A DNA stretch of 55,000 nt from Symbiodinium natans (GCA_905221605.1 CAJNDS010000147.1:639773-694772); one strand, 5' to 3'; shown: positions 38,113 through 48,008, counted from the stretch's first letter. A program made the numbers and translations. The notes: generated by a model not told the origin, from the letters alone.

Positions 38113-38956
38113 TTAACCCATAGAAAGCCCTAAGGCCCTGTAAGCACAAGCCCAATGAGTGCCCCAAGCGCCTCAAACTGAACATTTAGGGTTTAGGGTT
38201 TAGGGTTTAGGGTTTAGGGTTTAGGGTTTAGGGTTTAGGGTTTAGGGTTTAGCTCTCCGTCTAGTCGGGAATTGTTAAGAAACATCGTGGGGATCAATTG
38301 GGGTTTGGGGAAATGCTGACTCTAGACTGACGAAGCATAGTTGAGATTTCAGGAATGTCGGGCCCAGATTTGACTGAGGGAATGCAGTCCGGACTTGGAA
38401 AAAAGTAGCGTCTCCGAGAAATTTCCGGGGTTGGACTGTGAGCCCGACACCGCCAAAAACGAAAGCTTTGAACGCTCAGGTGTAGTAGGATCTAGGTTCT
38501 AAACCCCAAACCGGGGTTCTAAGGGAGTATAGGATATGGGCTTAGGGTTTCGGGTCAGCGTCGTGAAGCCTGTTAGACAAGGGATTTGGGGTTCGCACAA
38601 ATAGCGTATGTAGTTCAAAGCCGTGGAGCGTTTATAGGGTTTACCTGAAGGCTCCACTGTAGTCCCGGTAGGGTTAGTTATAGGGGATCCTGGTACCCCC
38701 CCAAAGGTACTACAGTTCTAGGCTTCATGTGGTCCGCCAAGCTAGGATGCAGGGTGTACTGGGGGGCCGGGGGGCCGGGGGGGAGGGGGGCAGCATACCA
38801 TAGCGACTGTAGGTTAAGGACGTGTATCCGAACGAGTGATCAGTGATCATTATAACCCCAATTCAGCCAATTCAGGGCCCTTGTGACTTCCCTAAACCCT
38901 AAACCCTAAACCCTAAACCCTTCTTATAGCTAAGGGGGGGTGGCCTCTGCTTGTAG
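38113..38956. other. Telomeric array, family G fragment and unassigned DNA
   Basis: Ten TTTAGGG units (38185-38252), a diverged family G pair at about 38644-38722 and a GGGGCC-rich patch near 38760. No exon with two good ends. Confidence 0.35.
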
Positions 38957-38992
38957 GGTTCAAACTGATTCAGGATCTGGTCACCCTCAAGG
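38957..38992 (+). CDS. Short exon with telomeric donor
   Basis: TTGTAG| GG FKLIQDLVTLK G |GTTTAGGG. Could be a C-terminal helix. Confidence 0.55.
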
Positions 38993-39406
38993 GTTTAGGG
39001 TTTAGGGTTTAGGGTTTGGGGTTTAGGGTTTAGGGTTTAGGGTTCAGGGCTAAACCCTGAACCCTACCCAAAGGCTCCGGCATCATCTACGGTCATATAC
39101 CCTACGCTACCATAATCGGGTCCCCTAAACCCCTATGTTTTAAACCCTAAACCCTAAGCCCTAAACCCTAAAACCTAAGCCCTAAACCCTAAACCCCAAA
39201 CCCTAAAACCCAACTAATTCATTCAGTGACGGGACCGCGGGCTGCAGGTTTCGGTGTTTGTTGTTGCCGTAAAGTCCTGGTTTGTTTCGGGTTTAGGGTT
39301 TGGGGTTTGGGTCGGGTGTATCTAGGGCTTCTGATTAGAGGGCAGAGGGCTTCTAGAGGGTTTAGAGGTCTCTCTTTGGAGTCGTGACCCACCCTGGTGC
39401 ATTCCC

Positions 39407-39521
39407 TATAAACCCTAAACCCTAAACCCTAAACCCTAAACCCTAAACCCTAAACCCTAAACCCTAAACCCTAAACCCTAAACCCTAAACCCTAAACCCT
39501 AAACCCTAAACCCTAAACCAA
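39407..39521. repeat. CCCTAAA array
   Basis: Sixteen near-perfect units. Confidence 0.95.
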
Positions 39522-39555
39522 AACCCTAAACCCCAAATCCTAAACCTATTCGCAG

Positions 39556-39682
39556 GTTCAAGCTATGTGAAAGCCCCCGTGGCAAGGGGCAGGGGCGCCT
39601 GTCCGTGCCGCCATGGCACCAGGCGCCGGCCCACGAGTTTGCCACATTCTGGCTCCTTGGGCCCGAAGATCGCGGGTTGAGG
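39556..39682 (+). CDS. Exon, 42 codons, telomeric donor
   Basis: TTCGCAG|, FKLCESPRGKGQGRLSVPPW then HQAPAHEFATFWLLGPEDRG, donor AGG|GTTTAGGG. Confidence 0.75.
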
Positions 39683-40070
39683 GTTTAGGGTTTAGGGTTT
39701 AGGGTTTGGGGTTTAGGGTTCAGGGTTTAGGGTTTAGGGTTTAGGGTGTAGGGTTTAGGGAGTAGACAATCCTATTATTTGCTCAAGAATTCCCCCCCCC
39801 CCCCCCCAAAAAAAAAAAAAAGCTTCCTTGTAAGGTCAATATGGGGATCTTTTTTTTTTTGGGGGGGGGGCTCGAAATAAGCAAATCGTAGAACTGGGGG
39901 AGACCCTAGTCTCAGGGCTTCGGCTGGGTGGGCATCCTTTCAAGAGGCATACAGAAAAGGTTCGTCAGCCAAGCACAGCCCAATGAAGCTGACAAACCCT
40001 TAAAAAAACCCTAAACCCCTAAACCCTGACCCCTAAACCCTGACCCCTAAACCCTAAACACCCCACCCAG

Positions 40071-40162
40071 GCCTTTTGGTGGCCAGTTTTCGCTCAGCCA
40101 CTAGCGGCGGAGCCCTGGGTCGTGCCACAAGCGCCTGGGCTGTGGATTGCACATATGCTATG
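40071..40162 (+). CDS. Exon, telomeric donor
   Basis: CACCCAG|, AFWWPVFAQPLAAEPWVVPQ then APGLWIAHML, donor TATG|GTTTAGGG. Hydrophobic and tryptophan-rich. Confidence 0.7.
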
Positions 40163-40334
40163 GTTTAGGGTTTAGGTTTAGGGTTTAGGGTTTAGGGTTT
40201 AGGGTTTAGGGTTTAGGGTTAGGGTTTAGGGTTTAGGGTTTAGGGTTTAGGGTTTAGGGTTTAGGGTTTAGGGTTTAGGGTTTAGGGTTTAGGGTTTAGG
40301 GTTTAAGGTTAGGGTTGAGGGTTTAGGGTTTAGA
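40163..40334. repeat. TTTAGGG array
   Basis: About 24 units with two six-base slips; the longest run of this orientation in the window. Confidence 0.95.
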
Positions 40335-40347
40335 GCTACGCTCTCAG

Positions 40348-40446
40348 TTCCTTTTTCTATGCCGATGGCATGTAGCACACCCCCTCACTTGGAGGCACCT
40401 GAAAAAAGTGACCAGCCATCAGCCCTGCCACAGCCAAGCTACCAGG
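40348..40446 (+). CDS. Exon, telomeric donor
   Basis: GCTCTCAG|, PFSMPMACSTPPHLEAPEKS then DQPSALPQPSYQ, donor G|GTTTAG. Proline/serine-rich. Confidence 0.7.
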
Positions 40447-40510
40447 GTTTAGGGTTTAGGGTTTAGGGTTTAGGGTTTAGGGTTTAGGGTTTAGGGTTTA
40501 GGGCTACCAG

Positions 40511-40553
40511 GAGTCAACAGTCATTGAATATGAGACACGAGCACTACCGGGAG
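40511..40553 (+). CDS. Short exon
   Basis: GCTACCAG|, ESTVIEYETRALPG, donor G|GTTCAG. Confidence 0.55.
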
Positions 40554-40851
40554 GTTCAGGGTACTTCTAACCCCAAGCACAACTGCACTTGTATGCCCCC
40601 CCCCCCCCCCCCAAGTTCTCTACGTAGGTTGTAAGTAGACTTGTAATGGAATAATTGGGGGTAGAAGAACCCAAGAACCTCCAAGTCCTGCAGCTCAATG
40701 CGGATTGCCCAAGACCCCAGTATTTAAGGCCTTTCATCTGTTTTTTGGGGGGCCGAAGGCCTTTTTATTTGGGGTCTTGGGCTCTTAGGGTTAAGGCTCC
40801 TATTAAATACGTCTACTTGGGTCCCGGAGTAACCAAGGAAAGTCTGTTTAG

Positions 40852-40927
40852 CCCGAAAAGTCCTCGTTTAATGCACCAAACAGGGCACCTAGTTCCCATC
40901 CCCCCGCGCAATGGACTCTGTGGAAGG
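40852..40927 (+). CDS. Exon
   Basis: TGTTTAG|, PEKSSFNAPNRAPSSHPPAQ WTLWK, donor G|GTTCGG. Proline-rich like its neighbours, perhaps one protein. Confidence 0.65.
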
Positions 40928-41048
40928 GTTCGGGTCACATTAGGGTTTCGGGTTTAGAGTTATGGGTGGAGGTTCTGGTTGTTTTTTGCGTACGCTATTA
41001 TTTGCTTCCGTGCCTTTGGAACCTTGAGCTCTATGCGACGTCCTCCAG

Positions 41049-41087
41049 CGTAATTAGGCCACCCAATGTCCCACAAGAGGGTTGTAG
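41049..41087 (+). CDS. Short exon
   Basis: CCTCCAG|, VIRPPNVPQEGC, strong donor |GTGAGT. Confidence 0.55.
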
Positions 41088-41205
41088 GTGAGTTGACCCA
41101 AACTATGGAGAAGAACAAGAACCGATAATAGTCTACAAATAAGCTTCAGAACCCATCAAAACTGAGCAAGACTCTTCCTTATCTGGTTGTATTGTTTGGG
41201 GTAGC

Positions 41206-41408
41206 TGATAGTCCTTAATGGGGATTATAGTGCCCCCCCCCCCTATTATGATCCCTAGTAAGGGCTGTTACTTGGAGGTTCCTGGTACTTAGTAACCCAA
41301 TTATAACCCAATTGTAACCCTATTAGGGTACTTAAGGGGCTTATATGTGGGTTATAACTACACTTCTAATGGGTTACTAAGTACCAAGTAGTATAAGGTG
41401 GAACACCC
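41206..41408. mobile_element. Nested elements: family B (B4) inside family A (A5)
   Basis: Family A halves (GTCCTTAATGGGGATTATAG ... AGTATAAGGTGGAACACCC) are split at CTGTT|ACTTGG by a complete family B element, 41268-41389 (ACTTGGAGGTTCCTGGTACTT ... GGGTTACTAAGTACCAAGT). Confidence 0.75.
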
Positions 41409-41650
41409 TAAACCCTAAACCCCAAACCCTAAACCCTAAACCCTAAACCCAAGATAGGAAAAAGGACCAAAGAGGAGCCGCAATAAAAATTGGGGGTAAG
41501 GTACTCCAAGCCCGAAGCTCTGAAGGCCCAAACGATAGGGTTTAGGGTTTAGGGTTTAGGGTTTAGGGTTTAGGGTTTGGGGTTTGGGGTTTGGGGTTTG
41601 GGGTTGACTGGCATGAAGCAGTTTCAGGGTTCATTCAGGATTTGCCGCAG

Positions 41651-41743
41651 GTGCAGCCAGAGCAGTGGGGCTACCAAGAGCCACACCGCGAATCCTCCCA
41701 TCCAGCTGCACCCAACGCAGCTTGGCATGAAACAGCCGGCTGA
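41651..41743 (+). CDS. Terminal exon, 30 codons
   Basis: TGCCGCAG|, VQPEQWGYQEPHRESSHPAA PNAAWHETAG, TGA. Likely end of the proline-rich gene whose exons start near 39.5 kb. Confidence 0.65.
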   Translation: MQPEQWGYQEPHRESSHPAAPNAAWHETAG

Positions 41744-41948
41744 GATACTGTAACCCTAAACCCTAAACCTAAACCCCTAAGCCCTAAACTCTAAAACTGA
41801 AACCAGTGTGCTCATGCACCCATGGATGTCTCTGTAGCTAGCTATAGCAGCCCCTCCCCCATCCCTCCGTCGTTCTCTCTCTCTCTCTCTCTCTGTCTCT
41901 CTTCCCTCGGTTCACTCTCTCTTTTTCTCTCTTGCATTCACTTTAATA

Positions 41949-42062
41949 TTTGGGTGGCTGTCAAAATTATGATCCCTTTTTGGGGTGCCCTAAATATTAG
42001 GTGCCGTATTCCAATCGGGATCCAAAAAGGGACCATATTTTGACAACCACCCATTTTATTGG
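41949..42062. mobile_element. Family J inverted-repeat element
   Basis: GGGTGGCTGTCAAAATTATG ... ATATTTTGACAACCACCC with inner GATCCCTTTTTGG and CCAAAAAGGGACC. CT microsatellites lie on both sides. Confidence 0.75.
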
Positions 42063-42452
42063 GTCTTTGAATCCCTATACAGCCCCAACGGTTCTCCTTC
42101 AGTTCCCCTGTGATACTGGACAAGTAGGATCATCTTAAGCGGTTCTTTGTAAGTAGGGTTTATAAGGTTTACCCTAAACCCTATAGGGCTTAGGGTTTAG
42201 GGTTTAGGGTTTAAGGTTTAAGGTTTAGGGTTCATATGGGTACTTGCAGTTGGGCGTCTCTCTCGCTCTCTCTCTCGCTCTCTCTTTTTGTTCCTTCCCC
42301 GCTCTCTTTGTGTCTTGCAGTCACTTTACCCTTTTTTTGGAGTCTTTGAATCCTGTATATAGTTTGCATTGCTCCGAGAGGCCAGCAGCCTTTCAGTTTT
42401 AAGTGGCGGCTTGTGCTAGAGCACACCACGCCATACGCAGCAGCATTCTCAA

Positions 42453-42644
42453 GTGACAGAGCTCTTCGAAGCTTTCGGCAACATCAACTATCCTTCCGCA
42501 ACCACAGACATGCGGCAACAGCGCAGGCGCCCGTGCGTCTACTCAAGACCCCCAACATTCCGAGCCCCACATGCACTCTCAGCCCGAAACCATCAACCCT
42601 CAGCCCTCCGTCCCATTGCCAAGCCTGGTCAACCCTTACTCTAA
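42453..42644 (+). CDS. Exon or short gene segment
   Basis: Open frame VTELFEAFGNINYPSATTDM, then arginine- and proline-rich to TAA. The ELFEAFG-I pattern recalls the first helix and strand of an RRM domain, but RNP motifs are absent. 5' boundary not defined. Confidence 0.4.
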   Translation: MTELFEAFGNINYPSATTDMRQQRRRPCVYSRPPTFRAPHALSARNHQPSALRPIAKPGQPLL

Positions 42645-42765
42645 GCCCAGACCCGGAACCCTGAACCCTTCGGGTTTTAGAGTTTAGGGTGAACCCCCCC
42701 CCCAACTCTAAACCCTAAACCCTCAACCCTCAACCCTAAACCCTAAACCCTAAACCCTGAGGCAG

Positions 42766-42868
42766 CCCAAGAGCCCTGGGGGCCCTCGGAAGAGCGGCGC
42801 TGGCGACAGCAGCAGACAGCGCTGCAGTCGGGGAGGCGCTCCCTCGCCGAGCTCCAGCAGGCCCTCGG
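42766..42868 (+). CDS. Exon, charged helical, telomeric donor
   Basis: GAGGCAG|, QEPWGPSEERRWRQQQTALQ then SGRRSLAELQQAL, donor GG|GTTTAG. Looks like a coiled coil. Confidence 0.75.
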
Positions 42869-42972
42869 GTTTAGGGTTTAGGGTTCAGGGTTTAGGGTTT
42901 AGGGTTTAGGGCTTGGGGTTTAGGGTTTACGGTTTGGGGTTTCGGGGAAAGGGTTTAGCAAACACTGTTTAG

Positions 42973-43032
42973 GGTGGCTGGAGACTCGTCGCACGAAACC
43001 TTTGCATCCCCACAAGCCGAGGCTCCCTGTAG
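42973..43032 (+). CDS. Exon island
   Basis: Telomeric acceptor GTTTAG|, VAGDSSHETFASPQAEAPC, possible GC donor AG|GCCTGC. Confidence 0.45.
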   Translation, partial: GGWRLVARNLCIPTSRGSL

Positions 43033-43191
43033 GCCTGCCTCTCTAGGGGCAGATACATGGTCCCTTAGTATGGGCCCTTAAAAGGTTACCCCTTGCTACG
43101 CCGTATATACCCTATACACATTCAGGGCCCATCAGAACCCTTTCAAGGAGGCTAGGGACCACGTTCAGGGCCCATGAATCTATCCTGAGAG

Positions 43192-43251
43192 CACCTGAAG
43201 CGCGAAAGCTTGACCGGACGTGGCTGCTGGCTTACAACAACAGTTGATGAA
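43192..43251 (+). CDS. Exon, telomeric donor
   Basis: CTGAGAG|, exactly 20 codons HLKRESLTGRGCWLTTTVDE, donor |GTTTAGGG. Confidence 0.65.
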
Positions 43252-43342
43252 GTTTAGGGTTGAGGGTTTTATGAGGTTTAGGGCTTACTGTAAATAAGGT
43301 CTGGGGCTTAGGGTTTAGGCTTTAGGGTTTAGTTTCGACAAG

Positions 43343-43409
43343 GTTTGGTGAGCCCGTCAAGTCGTGCGCAGTTCCTTCTGGAGTCCGCTCGTGGGGCTTG
43401 GAAGCCCTA
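43343..43409 (+). CDS. Exon island (frame ambiguous)
   Basis: CGACAAG|; open as FGEPVKSCAVPSGVRSWGLE or VSPSSRAQFLLESARGAWK. The donor is not clear. Confidence 0.35.
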
Positions 43410-43464
43410 AACCCCAAACCCGAAACCCGAAACCCTAAACACATACTGGGGCGTGCGGGCTTAG

Positions 43465-43513
43465 GGTTCCACAATGATGGCCAGAAAGTTCTCACATGCG
43501 CGAACTACTCTAG
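43465..43513 (+). CDS. Exon
   Basis: GCTTAG|, FHNDGQKVLTCANYS, donor AG|GTTCAG. Confidence 0.6.
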
Positions 43514-43608
43514 GTTCAGGTGATCCCCAAAACCAAACTCAAACAGGGTTTAGGGTTTAGGTTTTAGAGTTTAGGGTTTAGGGTGTGCTGTACTTCGTTC
43601 GTTGCCAG

Positions 43609-43636
43609 GACCGCCCTGATTGCACGTGTGAATAAG
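43609..43636 (+). CDS. Micro-exon
   Basis: TTGCCAG|, TALIARVNK, donor |GTGTGC. Confidence 0.45.
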
Positions 43637-43781
43637 GTGTGCAAGGACTTGCAAGACATACATACATTATGCCATTGTGCATTCGTTGTCTAGTATGTGT
43701 CTTCATTGCAATCCATCATCACCACCCCCCACCCCCCCCCCCACCCCCCGCCACCGTTATCGCTTGACATGCCGAATGCAG

Positions 43782-43826
43782 AACCTCTTGAACCTCTTGA
43801 ACCTCTTGAACCTCTTGAACCTCTTG
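43782..43826. repeat. (AACCTCTTG)5
   Basis: Five perfect 9-bp units merging into CCCTAAA. Confidence 0.95.
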
Positions 43827-43923
43827 AACCCTAAACCCTAAACCCTAAGCCCTAAGCCCTACACCCTAAACCCTAACTCTAAACCCTTAACCCTAGCCCT
43901 AAACCCTAAACCCTGAAGGAAAG

Positions 43924-43989
43924 GCACCCTGCCAAGGCTTGAGGGCGTGCCCAAGACCTCCCGACGTAGGGCCCTCTATTCTTCTTCCG
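43924..43989 (+). CDS. Exon
   Basis: GGAAAG|, TLPRLEGVPKTSRRRALYSS S, donor G|GTCTAG. Confidence 0.6.
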
Positions 43990-44045
43990 GTCTAGGTTTT
44001 AGGGTTCAGGGTTTAGGGTTTACTGGTAGGGCACCAAACCCGCAG

Positions 44046-44093
44046 GTTCTTGGGGCGCCGACACCCACGGAGCCTCTCTTGGGAGGGCTTCGG
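44046..44093 (+). CDS. Exon
   Basis: CCCGCAG|, VLGAPTPTEPLLGGLR, donor |GTTTTA. Confidence 0.6.
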
Positions 44094-44255
44094 GTTTTAC
44101 GGTTTTAGGGTTTAGGGTTTGGGGTTTGGGGTTTAGGGTTTAGGGTTAGTTTGGGGGGGTTTGGGGTTTAGGCCTGAGCCTTCATGAGGGGCTGGAGGGT
44201 TGAGAGGGAGGGTGTAGCAAGGGGGGTTCAGGGCTCAGCTTGGCTTTCCTCGCAG

Positions 44256-44302
44256 AAGGAGATCAGGGGCCCCCTAAGCCCTAAATCCCCAAAAGCCCCT
44301 AG
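44256..44302 (+). CDS. Exon, telomeric donor
   Basis: CTCGCAG|, KEIRGPLSPKSPKAP, donor AG|GTTTAGGG. Confidence 0.6.
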
Positions 44303-44392
44303 GTTTAGGGTTTAGGGTTTAGGGTTTAGGGTTTAGGGTTTGGGGTTTGGGGTTTAGGGTTTAGGGTGTTTATGGAGGGGTCCGGGCTGCAG

Positions 44393-44449
44393 GTTTCCGA
44401 GGGCCTTAAGAGTCAAAGCTTTGATTTTTTGACATGGATAGACATGTGG
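44393..44449 (+). CDS. Exon
   Basis: GGCTGCAG|, 19 codons VSEGLKSQSFDFLTWIDMW, donor |GTTTAC. Followed by a family K inverted repeat (about 44460-44540). Confidence 0.65.
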
Positions 44450-44833
44450 GTTTACGAAGGAAATAAGGGACCCCTTAATGTAGACCCCAAATAGTAGGAT
44501 CCCCCATTTTAAAAAGGACCCCAGAATGGTCTCCCCCTAAACCCTAAAGCCTCAACCCTCAACCCTAAACCCTAAACCCTAAACCCTACACCCCCTGAAT
44601 AGGTGTCTACCTTTGCACGACATTTTTTGCGCCTAGGTGTCCTGAGGGGTGACTGGCAGCCCACACTTTTGAACACGTACCTTAAGAACTCAAAACCTAC
44701 TGTACCTCTTTGCAGGCTCTTGTTTCGAAAAGCGAGCATTCTAAACAAAACACACAAAACTTATAGGATTCTTAGGTGGCCTACAAAAAAAGGTAGGTTT
44801 GGGGCTCCTGGGGTAGGTTGGTCCCACACTTGA

Positions 44834-44980
44834 AGGCTCGTTTGTGCTTGTGACCCCAGTTCTAAGTCTACATATATCCTACTTAGAGGACTTGGGGGGC
44901 TTATAAGTACAGCTACAGTTGGGGTTATAAGTACCAGACCCTAAACCGTACACCCGTAAGTATCCATGAACCTCTAAGCA
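44834..44980. mobile_element. Family B element B5
   Basis: TTGTGCTTGTGACCCCAGTT ... CCATGAACCTCTAAGC with the shared inner ACTTAGAGGACTTGGGGGGC and GGCTTATAAGTACAGC. Confidence 0.55.
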
Positions 44981-45136
44981 GGCACAGGCTCTCAAGTTGG
45001 TTGAGGGTTTAGGGGTTAGGGTTTAGGGTTTTGAATTTCTGGTTTAGGGTGTTTAGCTTGTTTAGGTTTGGGGCTTGGGGTTTAGGATTAGGGTTGAGGG
45101 TCTAGTGTTTAGGGCTGAGGGTGGTGGGTTTTGCAG

Positions 45137-45205
45137 GAAGTATACTATGTTTTTTCTGATAAGTCTTGTAGCCGCCGAGATTCTGTTGGTGCAGTCGGAG
45201 GCAAG
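45137..45205 (+). CDS. Exon, 23 codons
   Basis: GTTTTGCAG|, EVYYVFSDKSCSRRDSVGAV GGK, donor AAG|GTTCGT, phase 0 both ends. Confidence 0.7.
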
Positions 45206-45295
45206 GTTCGTATCAAACCTCAAGCTCTCAACCCTGAACCTTCCACGCAGTGCCCTAAACCCTAAACCCTAAACCCTAAACCCTAAACCCTGCAG

Positions 45296-45382
45296 AGGAG
45301 CCCTCGGCAGTGCGCGCACTGTCGATAGTCCACAACCTGGCTGCGCAGAGGCGTTTCCGACAGGCGAAGGCCTGCGTGCGGG
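45296..45382 (+). CDS. Exon
   Basis: CCTGCAG|, EPSAVRALSIVHNLAAQRRF then RQAKACVR, donor G|GTGTGT. Confidence 0.7.
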
Positions 45383-46064
45383 GTGTGTCTCGGTTTAGGG
45401 TTTAGGGTTTAGGGTTTAGGGTTTAGGGTTCAGGGGTCCTTTTTGTGCTGTCCCGCGCTATATAAGGATGCGTCCCGACACGTTTGTTTTCAAATCCCGA
45501 ACTCCAACCACCCCGTCACCTTTGTCTAAGCCCAACTCACGCCTTTGGACTCCCCTATAGTGGTAAACCCCAGAACCCAAAACCCTTCTTGAGAACAGAT
45601 GGGAGAACCAACTCTAGCCGGTGGAGGGTCCTGGGTAGGGGGGGGCGGGGTGGGAGGCACGTGAGGGGTGGGTGTGCGGGTAGCTGGGTGGGAGGGGGGG
45701 GAGCTCGTTCTCAGAACTGCGTTTGTTTTTGATATGCCTTTTTGGAACATGCATGCACTTTGGACATGCATTTGCATGATTGGAACATGTATTTGGACAT
45801 GAGTTTTTGGATATGGGTTTTTGGGTTTGGGTATGTGATTCCTTTGTTCACCTTATTCAGACATGGACCTTAGAATGCTGACTTGGGCCTTAAAGCTACT
45901 TTGTAGGAACCCCTTTAAGGCCCAAGCAGATACTATATAGGTACATGGGCACAAAAAGGAAAGGCATTTGCTCCTGGGGGAAACCCCACACTTCTGCAGC
46001 CGACAGTCCTAAACCCTAAAACCTAAACCCCAAACTCTATCTCCAAACTCTATCTCCAACGTAG

Positions 46065-46127
46065 GCCGCCCTGTCGGCTGCACGGCCAATGCTGGAGGAA
46101 GCAGTGCTGCACCAGGAGGCGATATGA
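46065..46127 (+). CDS. Terminal exon, 20 codons
   Basis: CAACGTAG|, AALSAARPMLEEAVLHQEAI, TGA. Confidence 0.65.
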   Translation, partial: AALSAARPMLEEAVLHQEAI

Positions 46128-46262
46128 CCTGGTAATATAGGGTTTCGGGTTTAGGGTTTAGGGTTCAGGGAATAGTTACTAAATAGTATTCCCTTAGGGT
46201 CAATTCATGATTATACCATAATAACCCACAAAACCCTATTCTAATTTGTTCAAGCCCCTCTA

Positions 46263-46428
46263 TTAGCCCAGTGGTGCCCTTTTTTGTCACGTTTTCTGGT
46301 TCCCTTATAAAGTGTTGGGTTCTAAGTTCCCTTATGAAAAAAAAAGTGTTGGCTTCTCTGTTCCCTTAAGTAACACACCCCAAGAAGGGCACCCTTATAA
46401 TAATATGGTTTGCGGGGCTACCTTAAAG
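46263..46428. mobile_element. Family C element C5
   Basis: TTAGCCCAGTGGTGCCCTTT ... AGGGCACCCTTATAATAATA and GGGGCTACCTTAAAG; carries two copies of GGTTCCCTTATAAAGT-like sequence. Confidence 0.65.
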
Positions 46429-46969
46429 ATGAGGTTTAGGGTTTCGTATGTGGTTTTTGTGGGGGGGGGGGGGGGGGGGCTGAGGGCCTCATCTCAGTAC
46501 AACGATACTGAGATGCCGGTTTGCGACCAATCAGGGGTCCCTTTAGAAAGGTGGGTTCCATTATCTCAGGGGGTGCCGGGTGCACAGGGCACCCTAATTT
46601 TTGCGCCATGTCCATGTGCAAGGTTGAACAAGGCTCCAGGATTGGGATGGTAGAGTAAGTTCATTATGTTTAGGGTTGGGGGTTTGGGTTCAGGGTTAGG
46701 GTTTTGGAAGTTCAGGGTTGGGTTCTTAAGGGAGGGAGGGCGAGGGGTGTAAACGCTGACTACTCCTGTAAGGCTCCCTGAGCTTCCCTAGGCACCTACC
46801 TCCCCCCCATGAACCCCCCCCCTCCCTCAAGAATCCTATAGCAACTAAACTAGAAGGCTCAAGCAAACCCAAACCCTAAACCCTGAACCCTAAGCCCAAA
46901 GCCTAAACCCTGTTTTCGGGCCTGAGTCTTAGCCCGGGGTTAAGATGTGGGGGGGGGGGGGGGGGGAAG

Positions 46970-47052
46970 TCAGCGGGACATCAGCGACAGTCCGTGTCGA
47001 CATTCTGCTAAGTGAACAAATGCTCGCCAGCGGCCCAACCCCGAAAAGTTGG
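46970..47052 (+). CDS. Exon
   Basis: After a poly-G run and GGAAG|, SGTSATVRVDILLSEQMLAS GPTPKSW, donor |GTGAGA. Confidence 0.65.
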
Positions 47053-47135
47053 GTGAGAATTCCTTAATCGAGTATACGGCACAGATACCCTTTAAAGGTC
47101 CCTCTCCCAAAGTGCAGAGAAAGCATGTTTCACAG

Positions 47136-47194
47136 CGCCTTGAGGATAGTTGAACTTTTCCCTGGCCTTTTGACCCCGAGCCGTCTTACACCTC
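47136..47194 (+). CDS. Exon joined in frame across element G4
   Basis: TTCACAG|, ALRIVELFPGLLTPSRLTP plus C. Joined to 47286 it makes CGC (Arg) and continues to a stop. Confidence 0.6.
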
Positions 47195-47285
47195 GACTTA
47201 CCCACAGGCTCCTATGTAGTACCTTTTTGGGGTAGCGTACTAGAACCCCCTATAACAAATGAACTACATTGCAGCCTTTGGGTAG
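47195..47285 (+). mobile_element. Family G element G4, probable GA-AG intron
   Basis: GACTTACCCACAGGCTCCTA ... CATTGCAGCCTTTGGGTAG, 91 bp, no telomeric DNA. The donor GA is inferred from the in-frame join. Confidence 0.6.
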
Positions 47286-47332
47286 GCAAAGATGTTCTGC
47301 GTGCTGTCATGAGGGAACCCTCGCACCCCTAA
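47286..47332 (+). CDS. Terminal exon
   Basis: Begins at the element's TAG|; KDVLRAVMREPSHP, with the TAA supplied by a CCCTAAA repeat. Confidence 0.6.
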
Positions 47333-47384
47333 ACCCTAAAACCTAAACCCTAAACCCTAAGCCACCCTATAGTTCCTGAGCCAG

Positions 47385-47462
47385 GCGGGTGGCAAAGAGC
47401 CCGAACCAGGATCGGCCTTTCTACCCAAAACCTCCTTCAACGGCCCCTGCAAAGCTGATTAA
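47385..47462 (+). CDS. Terminal exon
   Basis: CTGAGCCAG|, AGGKEPEPGSAFLPKTSFNG PCKAD, TAA. Confidence 0.65.
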   Translation, partial: AGGKEPEPGSAFLPKTSFNGPCKAD

Positions 47463-47576
47463 TTATGGGGATCATAAGGCCTAAACCCTAAACCCTAAAC
47501 ACTAAACCCTAAACACTGCGGTCTGGTTGCGAGGCTGCTAGGCAGGTTTGCAAAAACCCCAGCCCAACCCTAAACC

Positions 47577-47668
47577 CTACCCAAAGGCTCCTATGTAGTA
47601 CCTTTTGGGGGTAGCATACTAGAATCCCTACAACTAGCCCAACAATGAACTACATGGGAGCCTCAGGG
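47577..47668. mobile_element. Family G element G5
   Basis: CTACCCAAAGGCTCCTATGT ... ATGAACTACATGGGAGCCTC. Same 5' half as G4, within CCCTAAA DNA. Confidence 0.75.
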
Positions 47669-47751
47669 CAAACCCTAAACCCTAAACCCCAAACCCCAAA
47701 CCCTAAACCCTAAACCCTAAACCCTAATCCCTAAACCCTAAACCCTAAACC

Positions 47752-47872
47752 TTACACCCGAATCCCCGAAACTCGAGGTGAACCTCCTGCGCTTCGAAAT
47801 GGGCGAGGCCTCCGCGTGCATGAACTTGCAGGGGCTGCTCGATTCTGTGGGGCAAGAACTTAAGAGCCCCGC
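47752..47872 (+). CDS. Exon before a C-rich tract
   Basis: Frame PESPKLEVNLLRFEMGEASA then CMNLQGLLDSVGQELKSPA. Good coding composition. It then enters the poly-C/T tract, which would encode polyproline if not spliced out. Confidence 0.6.
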
Positions 47873-48008
47873 CCCCCCCCCCCCCTCCCCCTCCCCCCCC
47901 CCCTCCCCCCCCCTCCCCCCCCTCCCCCCCCCCCCCCCCCCTCCCCCCTCCCCTCCCCCCCCCCTCCCCCCCCCCTCCCCCCCCAAAAAAAGAAAAAAAA
48001 AAAAAAAA
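47870..48008. repeat. Poly-pyrimidine (C-rich) then poly-A tract
   Basis: About 115 bases of C with single T interruptions, then about 25 bases of A with a G. Strong strand asymmetry. Confidence 0.95.

Noticed and set aside
42453-42520. RRM domain call from ELFEAFGNI
   Set aside because: Only the helix pattern fits; RNP1/RNP2 are missing in the neighbouring exons.
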